Part shown: in pieces, positions 40,757 to 49,620 of the stretch
How the letters are laid out: the number at the start of each line of letters is the position of its first letter
Numbering within the stretch: the first letter of the stretch is position 1
From: Flavobacteriales bacterium
Lineage (GTDB): Bacteria; Bacteroidota; Bacteroidia; Flavobacteriales_F; PHOS-HE28
Assembly (NCBI GenBank): GCA_020635715.1
Contig: JACJZG010000001.1
Location: 124,001-188,000 of the forward strand
Reading direction: 5' to 3'
DNA length: 64,000 bases
Translations under genes and position numbers: made by a program
Notes under the pieces: generated by a model
Told to the model about the DNA's origin: nothing
Database searches by the model: none
The model's input: only the letters and a program-made list of their open reading frames with translations

Positions 40757-41782
40757 TCACTCCAGGACCACACGGCGGGTGCCGGTGCGGCCATCCACGC
40801 TCGTCACCTTCACGGTGTACAGGCCGGCGGGAAGGCCGGACAGGTCCACCACACTGTTCGCGGCGCTGGTGATCGTGCGGACCGTGGCGCTCACCAAGGC
40901 ACCTGCGCTGGTGAAGACCTCGACGGAACGCAGTTCCTCCGCACCCATGCCCAGATCAACACGGCCATTGCTGGGGTTGGGGTAGGGCGTGAAGGCCACC
41001 ATGCCCGGGTCCACTTCGCTGATGCCCGTTCCCGGACCGAAGAGCCATTCGGCCACGTAGGTGACGACCGGTGTGCCACCTCCGTTGATGACCGTATCGA
41101 TGGATGTCCGCATCACCGGATAGGGCACGTCGGTGGAATAGTAATAGTAGCTGTTGTAAGAGCGGTAAACGTTCGCGATGGCAGCAATGTCCGTTTGAGC
41201 CTTGCGCACCTTCACCCGGAGCACGTTCTCCAGGTTGGCAGCGGGAAGCTCGAGCGTGCCGTAGCCATCAGCAATGCCCGTGATCGTGCCGGACCGCACC
41301 ACGGGGAAGCCGGCCACGGTGAAGTTCAATACATACGGGTCTGTCCAGCTGGTGCCGAAGGTGCAGGGGAACACCAGTTCCTTGGACGGGTCGGTCATGG
41401 CCACGGTCCCTTCCACCGAGGTCCGCACGCCCACGATCTCCATACCGTTGGCGTCCACCTTGTACGCGATCGTGTCCTGCCCGCCATTGGTCACGAGCAC
41501 CGTGGCCGTGGGGAAGGTGGCGCTGGTCGGTGTTGCCGCGGGGTCGACCATGTAGCGGTCGTTGCCACCGTTGGACTCCACCATCCAGAAGCCATAGTCG
41601 GCATTGGCGCCGGCCGCACCCTCCCAGTAGGTGGTGGACATGTCATTGGTGGTGTAGGATGTGATGCCGTAGCTGCTGGCGATGGGCGCCAAGCCATTGG
41701 AGGCCTGATCAAGGGTAGGTTGGGCACAGATGCCACCAGCCAGCATGAGCGCGGCGGTGAGCGTGGGTAGGTGTGTCTTCAT
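40757..41782 (-). CDS. T9SS type A sorting-domain secreted protein
   Basis: The protein has 341 residues. The ATG at 41782 gives a signal peptide (MKTHLPTLTAALMLAGGICAQ). The central part is beta-rich, without a recognised enzymatic motif (GANADYGFWMVESNGGNDRYM). The last 80 residues are a type-A T9SS C-terminal domain: FTPYPNPSNGRVDLGMG, VEVFTSAGALVS, LPAGLYTVKVTSVDGRTGTRR. The protein should cross the outer membrane through T9SS and be released or anchored at the surface. Confidence 0.9.
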   Translation of the reverse strand: MKTHLPTLTAALMLAGGICAQPTLDQASNGLAPIASSYGITSYTTNDMSTTYWEGAAGANADYGFWMVESNGGNDRYMVDPAATPTSATFPTATVLVTNGGQDTIAYKVDANGMEIVGVRTSVEGTVAMTDPSKELVFPCTFGTSWTDPYVLNFTVAGFPVVRSGTITGIADGYGTLELPAANLENVLRVKVRKAQTDIAAIANVYRSYNSYYYYSTDVPYPVMRTSIDTVINGGGTPVVTYVAEWLFGPGTGISEVDPGMVAFTPYPNPSNGRVDLGMGAEELRSVEVFTSAGALVSATVRTITSAANSVVDLSGLPAGLYTVKVTSVDGRTGTRRVVLE

Positions 41783-41806
41783 CTTCCTGGTTCCGGTTTG
41801 AGCGGT

Positions 41807-41814
41807 CGAAGGTA
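41807..41814 (-). promoter_or_regulatory. -7 element variant TACCTTCG for the T9SS cargo gene
   Basis: The minus strand reads TACCTTCG, 24 bases ahead of the ATG at 41782. Confidence 0.45.
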
Positions 41815-41888
41815 AGACGCCACTGGTCGGAGGAACGCTGCCTGGGATCGGGGAACGGTCCTGAGTTCGTCTCTTTGCGGTCACGACC

Positions 41889-42476
41889 ATGAAATTCAGC
41901 ATCAGCGAGATCACCGAACTGATCCGGCATCGCCGGAGCATCGCCCCCAAGGACTTTTCGGACCGCATCGTCCAACGGGAGATGGTGGAACGGATCCTGA
42001 CGAACGCCACCTGGGCACCCACGCATGGCCTCACCCAGCCCTGGCGCTTCACCGTATACACCGGCGTAGGGCGCGATCGCCTCGCCCAGTTCCTTGGCGC
42101 GGAGTACATGCGCCTCACCCCACCGGAGAAGTTCCTTCAACGCAAGTACGAGAACATGACCCAGCGCCCGCTGCAGAGTTCCGTTGTGATCGGCATCGGC
42201 ATGGAGCGCGACCCGAACGGGAAGATCGGCGAACAGGATGAAGTGATGGCCGTGGCCTGTGCGGTGCAGAACATCTACCTGACCAGCGCCGCTTACGGGC
42301 TTGGTGCCTTCTGGGCCACCGGCGCCGCGATGACCGGTGATGGCATGCGACGCTTCCTGGAACTGGGTGATGCAGGAAAGGCGCTCGGGCTCGTGTACAT
42401 CGGATATCCCAGCGGCGACTGGCCCAACGGACACCGACGTCCCCTGGAGATGGTGAGCCGGTGGGTGGAAGCCTGA
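41889..42476 (+). CDS. Nitroreductase family oxidoreductase
   Basis: The protein has 195 residues. The FMN-binding fold shows ITELIRHRRSIAPKDFSD at the N-terminus (R-R-S), NATWAPTHGLTQPWRFTVY, DEVMAVACAVQNIYLTSAAYGLGAFW and the closing GLVYIGYPSGDW. It is likely a homodimeric NAD(P)H-dependent flavin reductase acting on nitro compounds or quinones; the physiological substrate is unknown. It is divergent from the T9SS cargo gene. Confidence 0.93.
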   Translation: MKFSISEITELIRHRRSIAPKDFSDRIVQREMVERILTNATWAPTHGLTQPWRFTVYTGVGRDRLAQFLGAEYMRLTPPEKFLQRKYENMTQRPLQSSVVIGIGMERDPNGKIGEQDEVMAVACAVQNIYLTSAAYGLGAFWATGAAMTGDGMRRFLELGDAGKALGLVYIGYPSGDWPNGHRRPLEMVSRWVEA

Positions 42477-42555
42477 TCCGCCATGCCTGAAAATGGTGGC
42501 CCCTTTCGCCGATCACTTGATGCCTTCCAAGCCAGCCTTGCCGATCTTTGACCGG

Positions 42556-43296
42556 ATGGCCTTGACCTTGAAATGGCGACCTGCCCTGTTGGCCTCGGTC
42601 ATGAGTTGCGCCGTGCCCGGCGCGTGGGCCCAGCAGGGTGTGACCACCTTCGGCCTTCAGCTGAAGCCCGTCTTCGCCATGCCCTACTTCGATCCGTTGA
42701 CCGAGCTGCAGCGCCCGGACCTGCGCGGGACCATCGAACTGGAAGGCGGCATGGCCTATGGGATGAGCGTGCGGGTGGGGCTCACCCGGATCATCAGCAT
42801 CGAGACCGGGATCGGGCAGATCCAGCGGCGGTACACCTTCAGTCTGTCGAACGATACCAGTGGTTACCACGAGTCCGGGAATGTCCGCTATGTGGGGTAT
42901 GAGATCCCGATCACCGTGCTGGCCTACATACGCACGGGAGAGCGCACCTACATGAACGCCGCCCTGGGCTTCAGCGCGGACCTGTATCCGAGCGACGTTC
43001 AAAGTGAACTGGACGAAGGATTCATCTATCTGTACCGGAACAACTGGGTGCAACCGGGTGTGCTGGGGAACCTGGGATTGGAGTATCGCACGGAGAAGAG
43101 CGGCATCTTCTACCTCGGCGCCACCTTCCACCGACCGTTCGGCGACATGGCCATAGCGGACCTCACCTTCTGGGACGTTCAGCAGAACTTCCTCCCGTAC
43201 CCCATGCGGGGTGCGCTCAACGGCGGCTACCTCACCGCGGACCTGCGTTACTACTTCCACGAGGACCCGTCCAGGATCCGTCGTGACCGGCGATAG
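42556..43296 (+). CDS. Exported beta-barrel-like hypothetical protein
   Basis: The protein has 246 residues. The ATG at 42556, 5 bases after a GATCTTTG element, gives a signal peptide ending GAWAQQ. The rest alternates hydrophobic and polar residues in strands (GLQLKPVFAMPYFDP, MSVRVGLTRIISIETGIGQIQ, GYEIPITVLAYIRTG, YLTADLRYYFHED). This is typical of an outer-membrane barrel such as the PorT/OmpA-barrel superfamily, with a final aromatic-containing strand. A longer reading from 42493 is disfavoured because it would bury the signal peptide. Confidence 0.78.
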   Translation: MALTLKWRPALLASVMSCAVPGAWAQQGVTTFGLQLKPVFAMPYFDPLTELQRPDLRGTIELEGGMAYGMSVRVGLTRIISIETGIGQIQRRYTFSLSNDTSGYHESGNVRYVGYEIPITVLAYIRTGERTYMNAALGFSADLYPSDVQSELDEGFIYLYRNNWVQPGVLGNLGLEYRTEKSGIFYLGATFHRPFGDMAIADLTFWDVQQNFLPYPMRGALNGGYLTADLRYYFHEDPSRIRRDRR

Positions 43297-43347
43297 GCCC
43301 TTGTTCGGCTGAGCAACTTACTTTGGGCGGCATACGCCGATCAAGAC

Positions 43348-45531
43348 ATGCGCCTTCTGACCTCCTTCCTGCTTCTCTCCTCCTCATTCGGTACCCTGAA
43401 CGTTCATGGGCAGGTGCTGAACGACGCTTGTGGCGATGCCATCGCCATCACGTGCGGCACGACCGTCACCGGATCGACCACCGAGGCAACCCTCGACCCT
43501 GAGGCCTTTGCCTGCGGGACCACCATTTCCGCCGCCGGGGTCTGGTACAGCATCGTGGGGACCGGTGAAGCCATCACCCTGTCCACCTGCCAGGACCTGG
43601 CCTATGACACGAAGATCAATGTGTACACCGGCAGCTGCAACGACCTGGTGTGTGTTACAGGGAATGATGATGGCGGTGGCTGTGATGTCGGATCGACCGC
43701 TTCTTTCCCTTCGGAAGCAGGAACGAACTACCTCGTGTTGATCCAAGGCTACAACGGCTTCACCGGCGACTTCGTTCTGGCCGTGACCTGTGGTCCGGTG
43801 GGCTACGACTATTGCCAGGGGGCCACACCCATCGGTTGCAACCAGAGCCTGCCCGGAAGCACGGTCGATGCGACACCGGATGCGGTGCCCTTCTTCTGCG
43901 AGACCGGGATCCAGGCGCCGGGAGTCTGGTACTCGTTCGTTGGCACCGGGGTTCCCGTGGTGATCAGCACCTGCGAAAGTTCGGATTATGACACGCGCTT
44001 GAACGTCTACACAGGAACGTGCGGAGCACTGGAATGCGTGACCGGGAATGATGACACACCGGAGGTGGGCTTGTGCTCCACGGCCAACTTCCTGGCTCTC
44101 GAAGGCACGACCTACCTCATTCTTGTACAGGGCTACGACGGTGCGACCGGGACCTTCCAGCTCGAACTGGCCTGCCAAAGTTGTGGCACACCGAGCGAGG
44201 TGACCGCCACGGCGAGCGATACCGCTGCCTACGTGTTCTGGAGCAGCTACAACCCCGGAGCGACCTACGTCATCGAGTATGGACCACTCGGTTTCCAGCC
44301 CGGCACCGGTGTGGAATCTACGGGAGTCGTGTCCGGAACGAACGCATCGGCCGTGGTGCCGGGGCTGGAGAGCGGCACGGAATACGCCTTCTACGTGCAG
44401 GAATTGTGTGGTCCAGGCGAAGTGAGCCAGCGCATCGGTCCTTATACCTTCATCACCCTTGAGCAGGAACCGGCCGCCAACGCGACGTGTGAGAACGCGG
44501 CACCTCTTTCCTGCGCTGGCAGCGTGGAAGGCAATACAGCCGAGAGCTTCTACCTGCCCCGGCCGACCTGCGGCGCCGCGAACGTGACCGCGCCTGGCCT
44601 GTGGTACACGATCACCGGCACGGGCGAGACCATCACCTTGAGCACCTGCGGCGCCGCAGACTTCGACACCAAGATCAGCGTGTACTCCGGCACCTGCGGG
44701 CAACTGACCTGTGTGGCCGGTGTCGACGATGCGCCTGGCTGCAGTGGCAACACCACGGAGCTCTACTTCCCGTCCGAGGCCGGTGTCCCGTACCTCGTGC
44801 TGGTGCATGCATACCAGGATGGCACCGGCACCTTCACCCTCACGGCCAGCTGTGCGGCCACCTGCTCACCGATCGCCGCGAACGATGATTGTGCGAACGC
44901 CGAGGCACTGCCGTTGGAGAACACCAACGGTTGCATCCCGACCGTGGGAAGCAATGAATGTGCCTTCGCCTCCGGCGTGCCGAACCCGCCGTGTGACCCC
45001 TATGATCCGGTGGTGGATGTGTGGTACGCCTTCAACACTGGTACACAGGAGAGCATCACCATCTTCATCGCTGCGCTTGGTTCCGAACCATTGAACGCGG
45101 CTGTTTATACGGCCTGTGGTTCGATCGAGTACCTTGACTGTGAGACGGCGCTTGACGGCCCGTGGCAGATCAACGGGCTGGAGCCGGACATGGACCTGCT
45201 GCTGCGCGTGTGGAACGGCGGTGGTCCTGATGCCGGGAACTTCGCCGTGTGCATCGAGTCCGACCTTCCTTCCGCAGTGCAGAACACGACGCCTGCCGAT
45301 GGTGCACGCCTGTGGCCCAACCCGGCATTGGACCGTGTGCAGGTATCAGGTGTTCCGGACGGGTCCGGCGTTGTGGAGCTCATCGACCTGCAAGGACGCG
45401 TTCTGCGCCATGTCGCGGTGAACGGCCAGCATACGATCGTGTTCGCTGTCCACGACCTCGACGCGGGCACCTACATCGTGCGGGCCCTCGGGACGAGCGC
45501 CATGCCGATCGGGCGCTTCGTGAAGCAGTAG
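43348..45531 (+). CDS. Large T9SS type A secreted protein with repeated beta domains and an FN3 domain
   Basis: The protein has 727 residues. A signal peptide (residues 1-22) is followed by three clear copies of a 125-residue Cys-containing beta domain, each with G-V/L-W-Y-S/T-I-V/T-G-T-G, I-S/T-L-S-T-C and Y-x-x-x-V-Y-T/S-G-T/S-C, plus a divergent fourth. A fibronectin-III-like domain (about 275-372, TPSEVTATASDTAAYVFWSS) sits between copies 2 and 3. A T9SS type-A C-terminal domain ends it (LWPNPALDRVQVSGV, DLQGRVLRHVAV, GTYIVRALG). Probably a surface adhesin or glycan-binding protein. Confidence 0.9.
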   Translation: MRLLTSFLLLSSSFGTLNVHGQVLNDACGDAIAITCGTTVTGSTTEATLDPEAFACGTTISAAGVWYSIVGTGEAITLSTCQDLAYDTKINVYTGSCNDLVCVTGNDDGGGCDVGSTASFPSEAGTNYLVLIQGYNGFTGDFVLAVTCGPVGYDYCQGATPIGCNQSLPGSTVDATPDAVPFFCETGIQAPGVWYSFVGTGVPVVISTCESSDYDTRLNVYTGTCGALECVTGNDDTPEVGLCSTANFLALEGTTYLILVQGYDGATGTFQLELACQSCGTPSEVTATASDTAAYVFWSSYNPGATYVIEYGPLGFQPGTGVESTGVVSGTNASAVVPGLESGTEYAFYVQELCGPGEVSQRIGPYTFITLEQEPAANATCENAAPLSCAGSVEGNTAESFYLPRPTCGAANVTAPGLWYTITGTGETITLSTCGAADFDTKISVYSGTCGQLTCVAGVDDAPGCSGNTTELYFPSEAGVPYLVLVHAYQDGTGTFTLTASCAATCSPIAANDDCANAEALPLENTNGCIPTVGSNECAFASGVPNPPCDPYDPVVDVWYAFNTGTQESITIFIAALGSEPLNAAVYTACGSIEYLDCETALDGPWQINGLEPDMDLLLRVWNGGGPDAGNFAVCIESDLPSAVQNTTPADGARLWPNPALDRVQVSGVPDGSGVVELIDLQGRVLRHVAVNGQHTIVFAVHDLDAGTYIVRALGTSAMPIGRFVKQ
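43417..45256 (+). repeat. Intragenic repeats of a 125-residue Cys-rich domain
   Basis: Copies lie at about 43417-43791, 43804-44175 and 44479-44865, with a divergent one at about 44880-45256. Each holds paired cysteines and the W-Y-S/T-I/F-V-G-T-G motif. The shared DNA is diverged, so the duplication is old. The FN3-like domain occupies the gap between copies 2 and 3. Confidence 0.8.
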
Positions 45532-45538
45532 GCGACCG

Positions 45539-47317
45539 CTACAGGTGCAGCAAGCGCGCCACGGACCGGCCCTTGGCTGAGGTGACCATCACCTGGTAGG
45601 TGCCGCTGGGCAGCGCGGTGAGGTCCACGAAATAGCGACCGTCCGCCGGAACAGGTCCACGGGCCACCAGCATGGCGCGTCGGCCAATGGCGTCGAGCAG
45701 TTCCACCTGGGCGGCTGGTGTGTTCGAAGGGTCCAGCTGGATGCAGGTGATGGATGCGGCCGGGTTCGGGAACACATCGGTGATCACCTCGGCCGCCTCC
45801 GGATCGATCCCCGTGGAAGTACCGAGGACGCGGAAGTGCCACCACCCTTCCGGTGCGACCATCGGTCGAACCTGTTGTTTGCCGCTGATGGATGTGGCCT
45901 GCACGTAGTAGTACACCTCGGTTCCCACCGGCTGGGCCGGGATCGCCGCCATCCAGCTGTCGTTACCCTGGTCCACCATCGGCAGGGACTGGAACGGACC
46001 ACCTGCATTCGTGGACCAGAACAACGAGGCGCTCTCGATCCCGCTGCGGTGACGGATGTACGCTTCGACCGCGTACGGATCGCTGGTCTCGTACGTATCG
46101 ACCAGGCGCTGATGACGAATGAGGAGCGGATCGCGCACACCGATCGTCTTGGTGATGCAGTGGATAGCCCCGCTCTGGGAGATGATGTTCTGGTCCGAGT
46201 CGCAATCGATCCCCACGATGCGGTAGCCGGGCAGCTGTTCCCCCAGGATGCGCAGGCCGATCGTGTCGTACTCGGTGCGATATGTCGGCACGAGCACGGT
46301 GCGGTTGAGGAACACATTGTTCGCAAAGGTTCGGTAACTGGCACTGGGCGGATACTGCCCGCCTGTGCTGGAGGGCATGGGGATCCGCACCATTCGGTAC
46401 GGGTCGCCGAAGACCGATACCTCCTCGTTCATGATGGTAACGAGGTTCTGCTCCAGCTGTGGGCCATCGCTCACCCCCACCGGGAACTCACCAACCAGCA
46501 GGGTCTCCTCATCGAGGAGCTTCATGTGCATATCGATGTGGTGAATGCCATCGAACGGCAGGGTGGGCATGATGATGTAGTGATCGATACCCATGAACTG
46601 CTGCATCACCGCATTCACCCCGGCCTCGTCGCGCACGGTGAAGTTGAAGTCCCCACCGGGTCCGTTCTCATCCAACACCAATGCGGAACTGAAGGCCGTG
46701 CCCGCTCCATCGCACATGAAGTTGCCGCCGGTGTGCACCAGGTCGAACGGCGCCTGGGTGGTGCCATACACGGCGATGCCCTCGGCCGCACCCACGACAT
46801 CGCTGAGCACATCATCGGCCGGGCGCGGACGGTTGTAGATCCAGTCGAGGAGCAACAGGGAATCCACTTCGTTGGCATAGATCGATTCGGCGAAATAGTC
46901 GCGGGACCAGATGCTGTTGATATCCGCCGTCAGGTAGGTGACGCCCGACAGGTCCTCGATCGGTCCTCCGTACTCGGCGTTCCCCAGGTACGCTTCGACC
47001 GCGGCGGGGTCATCACAGGCGATGATCACGCGGCATTCGTCCAAGGCGTAACGAACGATCTGCTTGAGGATGCCCGGGAAGCTACGCCACGCGATGACCA
47101 CGCTCTCCACCTCCTCCCATTCGGCCATGGTGCGCACAGCGAACGGTGGTGGAGCGATCTCGCCGCGATGACCTTGAAGGAGCCCCTCCCGGTAGGCGGG
47201 GATCAGCGCCCGTTCCTGCGGTGCCATGCTATGTGGCAGCGACTCCTGGGCGAAGGCGGGCGTAACTGCGCCAAGGAACACGGAAGCCAGGAGGGCCAGG
47301 TATCTCGAAGTGGACAT
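45539..47317 (-). CDS. Secreted peptidylarginine deiminase-like protein with T9SS sorting domain
   Basis: The protein has 592 residues. Signal peptide (ending TPAFAQ); a catalytic domain of the PAD_porph/agmatine deiminase superfamily from about 55 to 400, with INSIWSRDYFAE (Asp), HHIDMHMKLLDEE (H-x-D) and SGAIHCITKTIG (catalytic Cys). An Ig-like domain follows (about 410-500, ESASLFWSTNAGGPFQSL), then a T9SS type-A domain (DVFPNPAASITCIQLDPS, LPSGTYQVMVTSAKGR). It would convert arginine or peptidyl-arginine to citrulline outside the cell; the layout is that of the Porphyromonas enzyme PPAD. Confidence 0.88.
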   Translation of the reverse strand: MSTSRYLALLASVFLGAVTPAFAQESLPHSMAPQERALIPAYREGLLQGHRGEIAPPPFAVRTMAEWEEVESVVIAWRSFPGILKQIVRYALDECRVIIACDDPAAVEAYLGNAEYGGPIEDLSGVTYLTADINSIWSRDYFAESIYANEVDSLLLLDWIYNRPRPADDVLSDVVGAAEGIAVYGTTQAPFDLVHTGGNFMCDGAGTAFSSALVLDENGPGGDFNFTVRDEAGVNAVMQQFMGIDHYIIMPTLPFDGIHHIDMHMKLLDEETLLVGEFPVGVSDGPQLEQNLVTIMNEEVSVFGDPYRMVRIPMPSSTGGQYPPSASYRTFANNVFLNRTVLVPTYRTEYDTIGLRILGEQLPGYRIVGIDCDSDQNIISQSGAIHCITKTIGVRDPLLIRHQRLVDTYETSDPYAVEAYIRHRSGIESASLFWSTNAGGPFQSLPMVDQGNDSWMAAIPAQPVGTEVYYYVQATSISGKQQVRPMVAPEGWWHFRVLGTSTGIDPEAAEVITDVFPNPAASITCIQLDPSNTPAAQVELLDAIGRRAMLVARGPVPADGRYFVDLTALPSGTYQVMVTSAKGRSVARLLHL

Positions 47318-47321
47318 GGAA

Positions 47322-47329
47322 CGAAGGTA
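47322..47329 (-). promoter_or_regulatory. -7 element variant TACCTTCG for the deiminase-like gene
   Basis: The minus strand reads TACCTTCG followed by TTCC and the ATG at 47317, a gap of 4 bases. The transcript would be leaderless or nearly so. The remainder of the 190-base gap up to 47507 shows nothing else recognisable. Confidence 0.45.
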
Positions 47330-47507
47330 GCCGGGTATTCGATGTAAGAAGCCATCTCAAGATGATCATTCGGGCTACGCGCCGGACTTTCACGCCCATG
47401 CTTTGTTGTCGGACACCTTACCGCGTGCCCGATCATGCCCGGTCCGCCGCCTCGACTGGTCGTGAAGTCCCTGTCGCTCGCCACCGAGAATAAATCTGAA
47501 ATACGCT

Positions 47508-48941
47508 CTACTGAGGCCGCAGCTCGGAGGTGCGCGCCCCACCGCCCTTGGTCGAGTGAACGAGGTGTCCGTATAGGCCGATGATATCCCGGACATAGTT
47601 GAACACCTGACTTCCCTTGCAATAGCCGTTCTTCAGTTCCGGTCGCCTGTAGAACGCCGGTTTGGCAAGGAGCAGTACGGCCCTTTCCACGTTGTTCTCC
47701 CAGTGCTGCGGGTCAAGGCCGAGGCGTTCCGCCAGGCGCTGTGCATCGATGATGTGCCCCACACCCGCGTTGTAGGATGCCAGGACGAAGCGCAGTCGTT
47801 GATCCCGATCGGGAACGGCGCGCATCCATACCGTGTCCAAACGGGCGATGTAACGACCTGCGGCACGGATATGATCACCCACGGTCATGGCGGTGTCCAA
47901 GCCATAGCGCGCTGCGGTGTTGGGCATGAACTGCATGATGCCCTGAGCGCCCTTGCTGGAGATGGCCGTGCTATCGAAACGCGATTCGCGCCAGGCCATG
48001 GCCGCGAGCAACTGCCACTTCCAGCCGGCCACGTCCCCATGCGTCCTGAACTCCTCGTCGTATGGCGAGATGCTATCCGCTCGCACGGGCATGGTGCGTT
48101 GTCGCAGCGGGCCGGTCCTGGGCAGGCGACCCAGGTAACCATCCAACAGGGTGTTGCGGAAACGGGTCTCCTCCGCACCCGCCAGCCAGGCATCGAGCGT
48201 GGTCTTCAGTTCGGGTGCGTTGGTGCGCATGGCGATCCTGATCCCGCGCTCGCCGCCTTTCGCCGGAACGAACTCCAGCGCTGGAAGGCGGGCCCCTTCA
48301 TGCATGGCCGTGGCGTCCGTCACCAGGCAGGCCGCAGCGCGACCAAGCACCACGTCCACCAGCGTCTCATCCGGTGTTCGCGTTACCATGACCGTTCCTT
48401 TCTCCGGACCTCTTCCATGCGGCCCCGAGCGGAAGGGGGACCATGCGCTCACCACCACGCTATCGGCAAGCTGCCCGGCTGCGTCCACCTTCCCTTCCGA
48501 CCGGATCCGTGCGACCATCGGACGGACGGTGTACAAGGGAGCGGCGCAGGTGAACCATTTCCGCTCGGAGCGGTCCGGGTCAAAGGTCGCCGCGATCAGA
48601 TCGCCGCGGCCATCCTGCAGAGCCATGTACATGCTGTCCGGGTGGTGCATCACGATCACCTTCAAGGGCACACCGATGTGCCGCGCGAACCGTTCCAGGA
48701 CCTCGAACTCGAATCCCGTGGTGGCATTGGGACGTTCCTCCCAGGTCAACGGATCGGGGAAGGTCAACATCCGCAGGGTGTCCTGCTGGATCGCCTGCAG
48801 ATCGCGTTGCACCCGTGGGGATGACCACGGCGCGCGGTCCCGATTGTGCGACCGCTGGGAACGGAGGAACCAGCCGAGCACGACCGCCACGCCGACGGCA
48901 GCGAGCAGGATCCAGAGGCCGGTGCGTTGTTTGACGGTCAT
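47508..48941 (-). CDS. mltF: Membrane-bound lytic murein transglycosylase F
   Basis: The protein has 477 residues. An N-terminal helix (GLWILLAAVGVAVVLGWFL) is followed by a family-3 solute-binding domain (about 55-270, TTGFEFEVLERFARHIGVPL and DLIAATFDPDRSERKWFT). Next is an SLT lysozyme-like domain with catalytic Glu in LLAAMAWRESRFDSTAIS, then GAQGIMQFMPNTAARYGLD and VLASYNAGVGHIIDAQRLA. It cleaves peptidoglycan glycan strands to anhydromuropeptides. The ATG overlaps the acpH stop (ATGA). Confidence 0.94.
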   Translation of the reverse strand: MTVKQRTGLWILLAAVGVAVVLGWFLRSQRSHNRDRAPWSSPRVQRDLQAIQQDTLRMLTFPDPLTWEERPNATTGFEFEVLERFARHIGVPLKVIVMHHPDSMYMALQDGRGDLIAATFDPDRSERKWFTCAAPLYTVRPMVARIRSEGKVDAAGQLADSVVVSAWSPFRSGPHGRGPEKGTVMVTRTPDETLVDVVLGRAAACLVTDATAMHEGARLPALEFVPAKGGERGIRIAMRTNAPELKTTLDAWLAGAEETRFRNTLLDGYLGRLPRTGPLRQRTMPVRADSISPYDEEFRTHGDVAGWKWQLLAAMAWRESRFDSTAISSKGAQGIMQFMPNTAARYGLDTAMTVGDHIRAAGRYIARLDTVWMRAVPDRDQRLRFVLASYNAGVGHIIDAQRLAERLGLDPQHWENNVERAVLLLAKPAFYRRPELKNGYCKGSQVFNYVRDIIGLYGHLVHSTKGGGARTSELRPQ

Positions 48942-49513
48942 CGGTATCCTTCGGTGTGCATCATGACCTGCGGCAGGAAGTCGCGGAATTCGGCCAGGTA
49001 GGCTTCGTGATGTTCGAGCAGTACGCGCTCGGCACCACGCATGGGTGCACCCTTGGGCGCGCGTCGCGAGAGGCCGTCCAGCGCCCGGCCGATGCCGTCC
49101 AGGGTGGCATAGCTCGTGAGCCAGTCGCCGGCGATCATGTATGGAAGCATCATGCGCGTGCGGTCAGGCATGTGTTGCTCGTTCGCTTCGAGGAGAGCGT
49201 ACATCCTCCGGGTGAACACCGGCAGGGGCTCCGGGTGGAAGGTGCTCCATTCCACGGCCAGGAGATGGTCGTAGAAGAGGTCCATCACCACGGCCGCATA
49301 TCGTCCCGCGTGGGCATGCACCCGTTCCCGGCCCAGCAGGACCAATGGATGCGTATCGGTGAACGAGTCGATGGCGCGGTGCAGGCGAAGGCCCCGTTCG
49401 ATGTCCGGCGCGAAGCGGGAAAGGTCCCTGCCCTTCACGGCGTCACCCATGAAGTTGCCCACGATCACCTCCGTATCGGATCCGGAAAGGAACAGGTGCG
49501 CCAGGAAGTTCAT
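48938..49513 (-). CDS. acpH: Acyl carrier protein phosphodiesterase
   Basis: The protein has 191 residues. MNFLAHLFLSGSDTEVIVGNFMGDAVKG is the characteristic AcpH start, followed by GLRLHRAIDSFTDTHPLV and YAAVVMDLFYDHLLAVEW with metal-binding His/Asp residues of this HD-like family. It removes phosphopantetheine from acyl carrier protein in E. coli; the same role is presumed. A TACCTTCG element precedes the start by 8 bases, and mltF overlaps its end. Confidence 0.92.
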   Translation of the reverse strand: MNFLAHLFLSGSDTEVIVGNFMGDAVKGRDLSRFAPDIERGLRLHRAIDSFTDTHPLVLLGRERVHAHAGRYAAVVMDLFYDHLLAVEWSTFHPEPLPVFTRRMYALLEANEQHMPDRTRMMLPYMIAGDWLTSYATLDGIGRALDGLSRRAPKGAPMRGAERVLLEHHEAYLAEFRDFLPQVMMHTEGYR

Positions 49514-49521
49514 GGGGGCCG

Positions 49522-49529
49522 CGAAGGTA
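49522..49529 (-). promoter_or_regulatory. -7 element variant TACCTTCG for acpH-mltF
   Basis: The minus strand reads TACCTTCG, 8 bases ahead of the acpH ATG at 49513. Confidence 0.45.
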
Positions 49530-49600
49530 CCTTGCCCACCCCGATGGCACGGCGCCTTTGCCGCTCATGTGATCGGAAGCGGGTCGTGTGTTCGTGCCGG

Positions 49601-49608
49601 TAATTTCG
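49601..49608 (+). promoter_or_regulatory. -7 element variant TAATTTCG for the sensor kinase gene
   Basis: TAATTTCG lies 12 bases ahead of the ATG at 49621 and favours it over the in-frame GTG at 49588. Confidence 0.4.
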
Positions 49609-49620
49609 CCATCGCCCAAC

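Noticed and set aside
43384..44808. A 474-residue open frame on the minus strand
   Set aside because: It is the reverse of the repeated Cys-domain T9SS gene; its apparent repeats just mirror the sense repeats.
45836..47347. A 503-residue open frame on the plus strand
   Set aside because: It is the antisense shadow of the deiminase-like gene, whose signal peptide, catalytic residues and T9SS tail are all visible on the minus strand.
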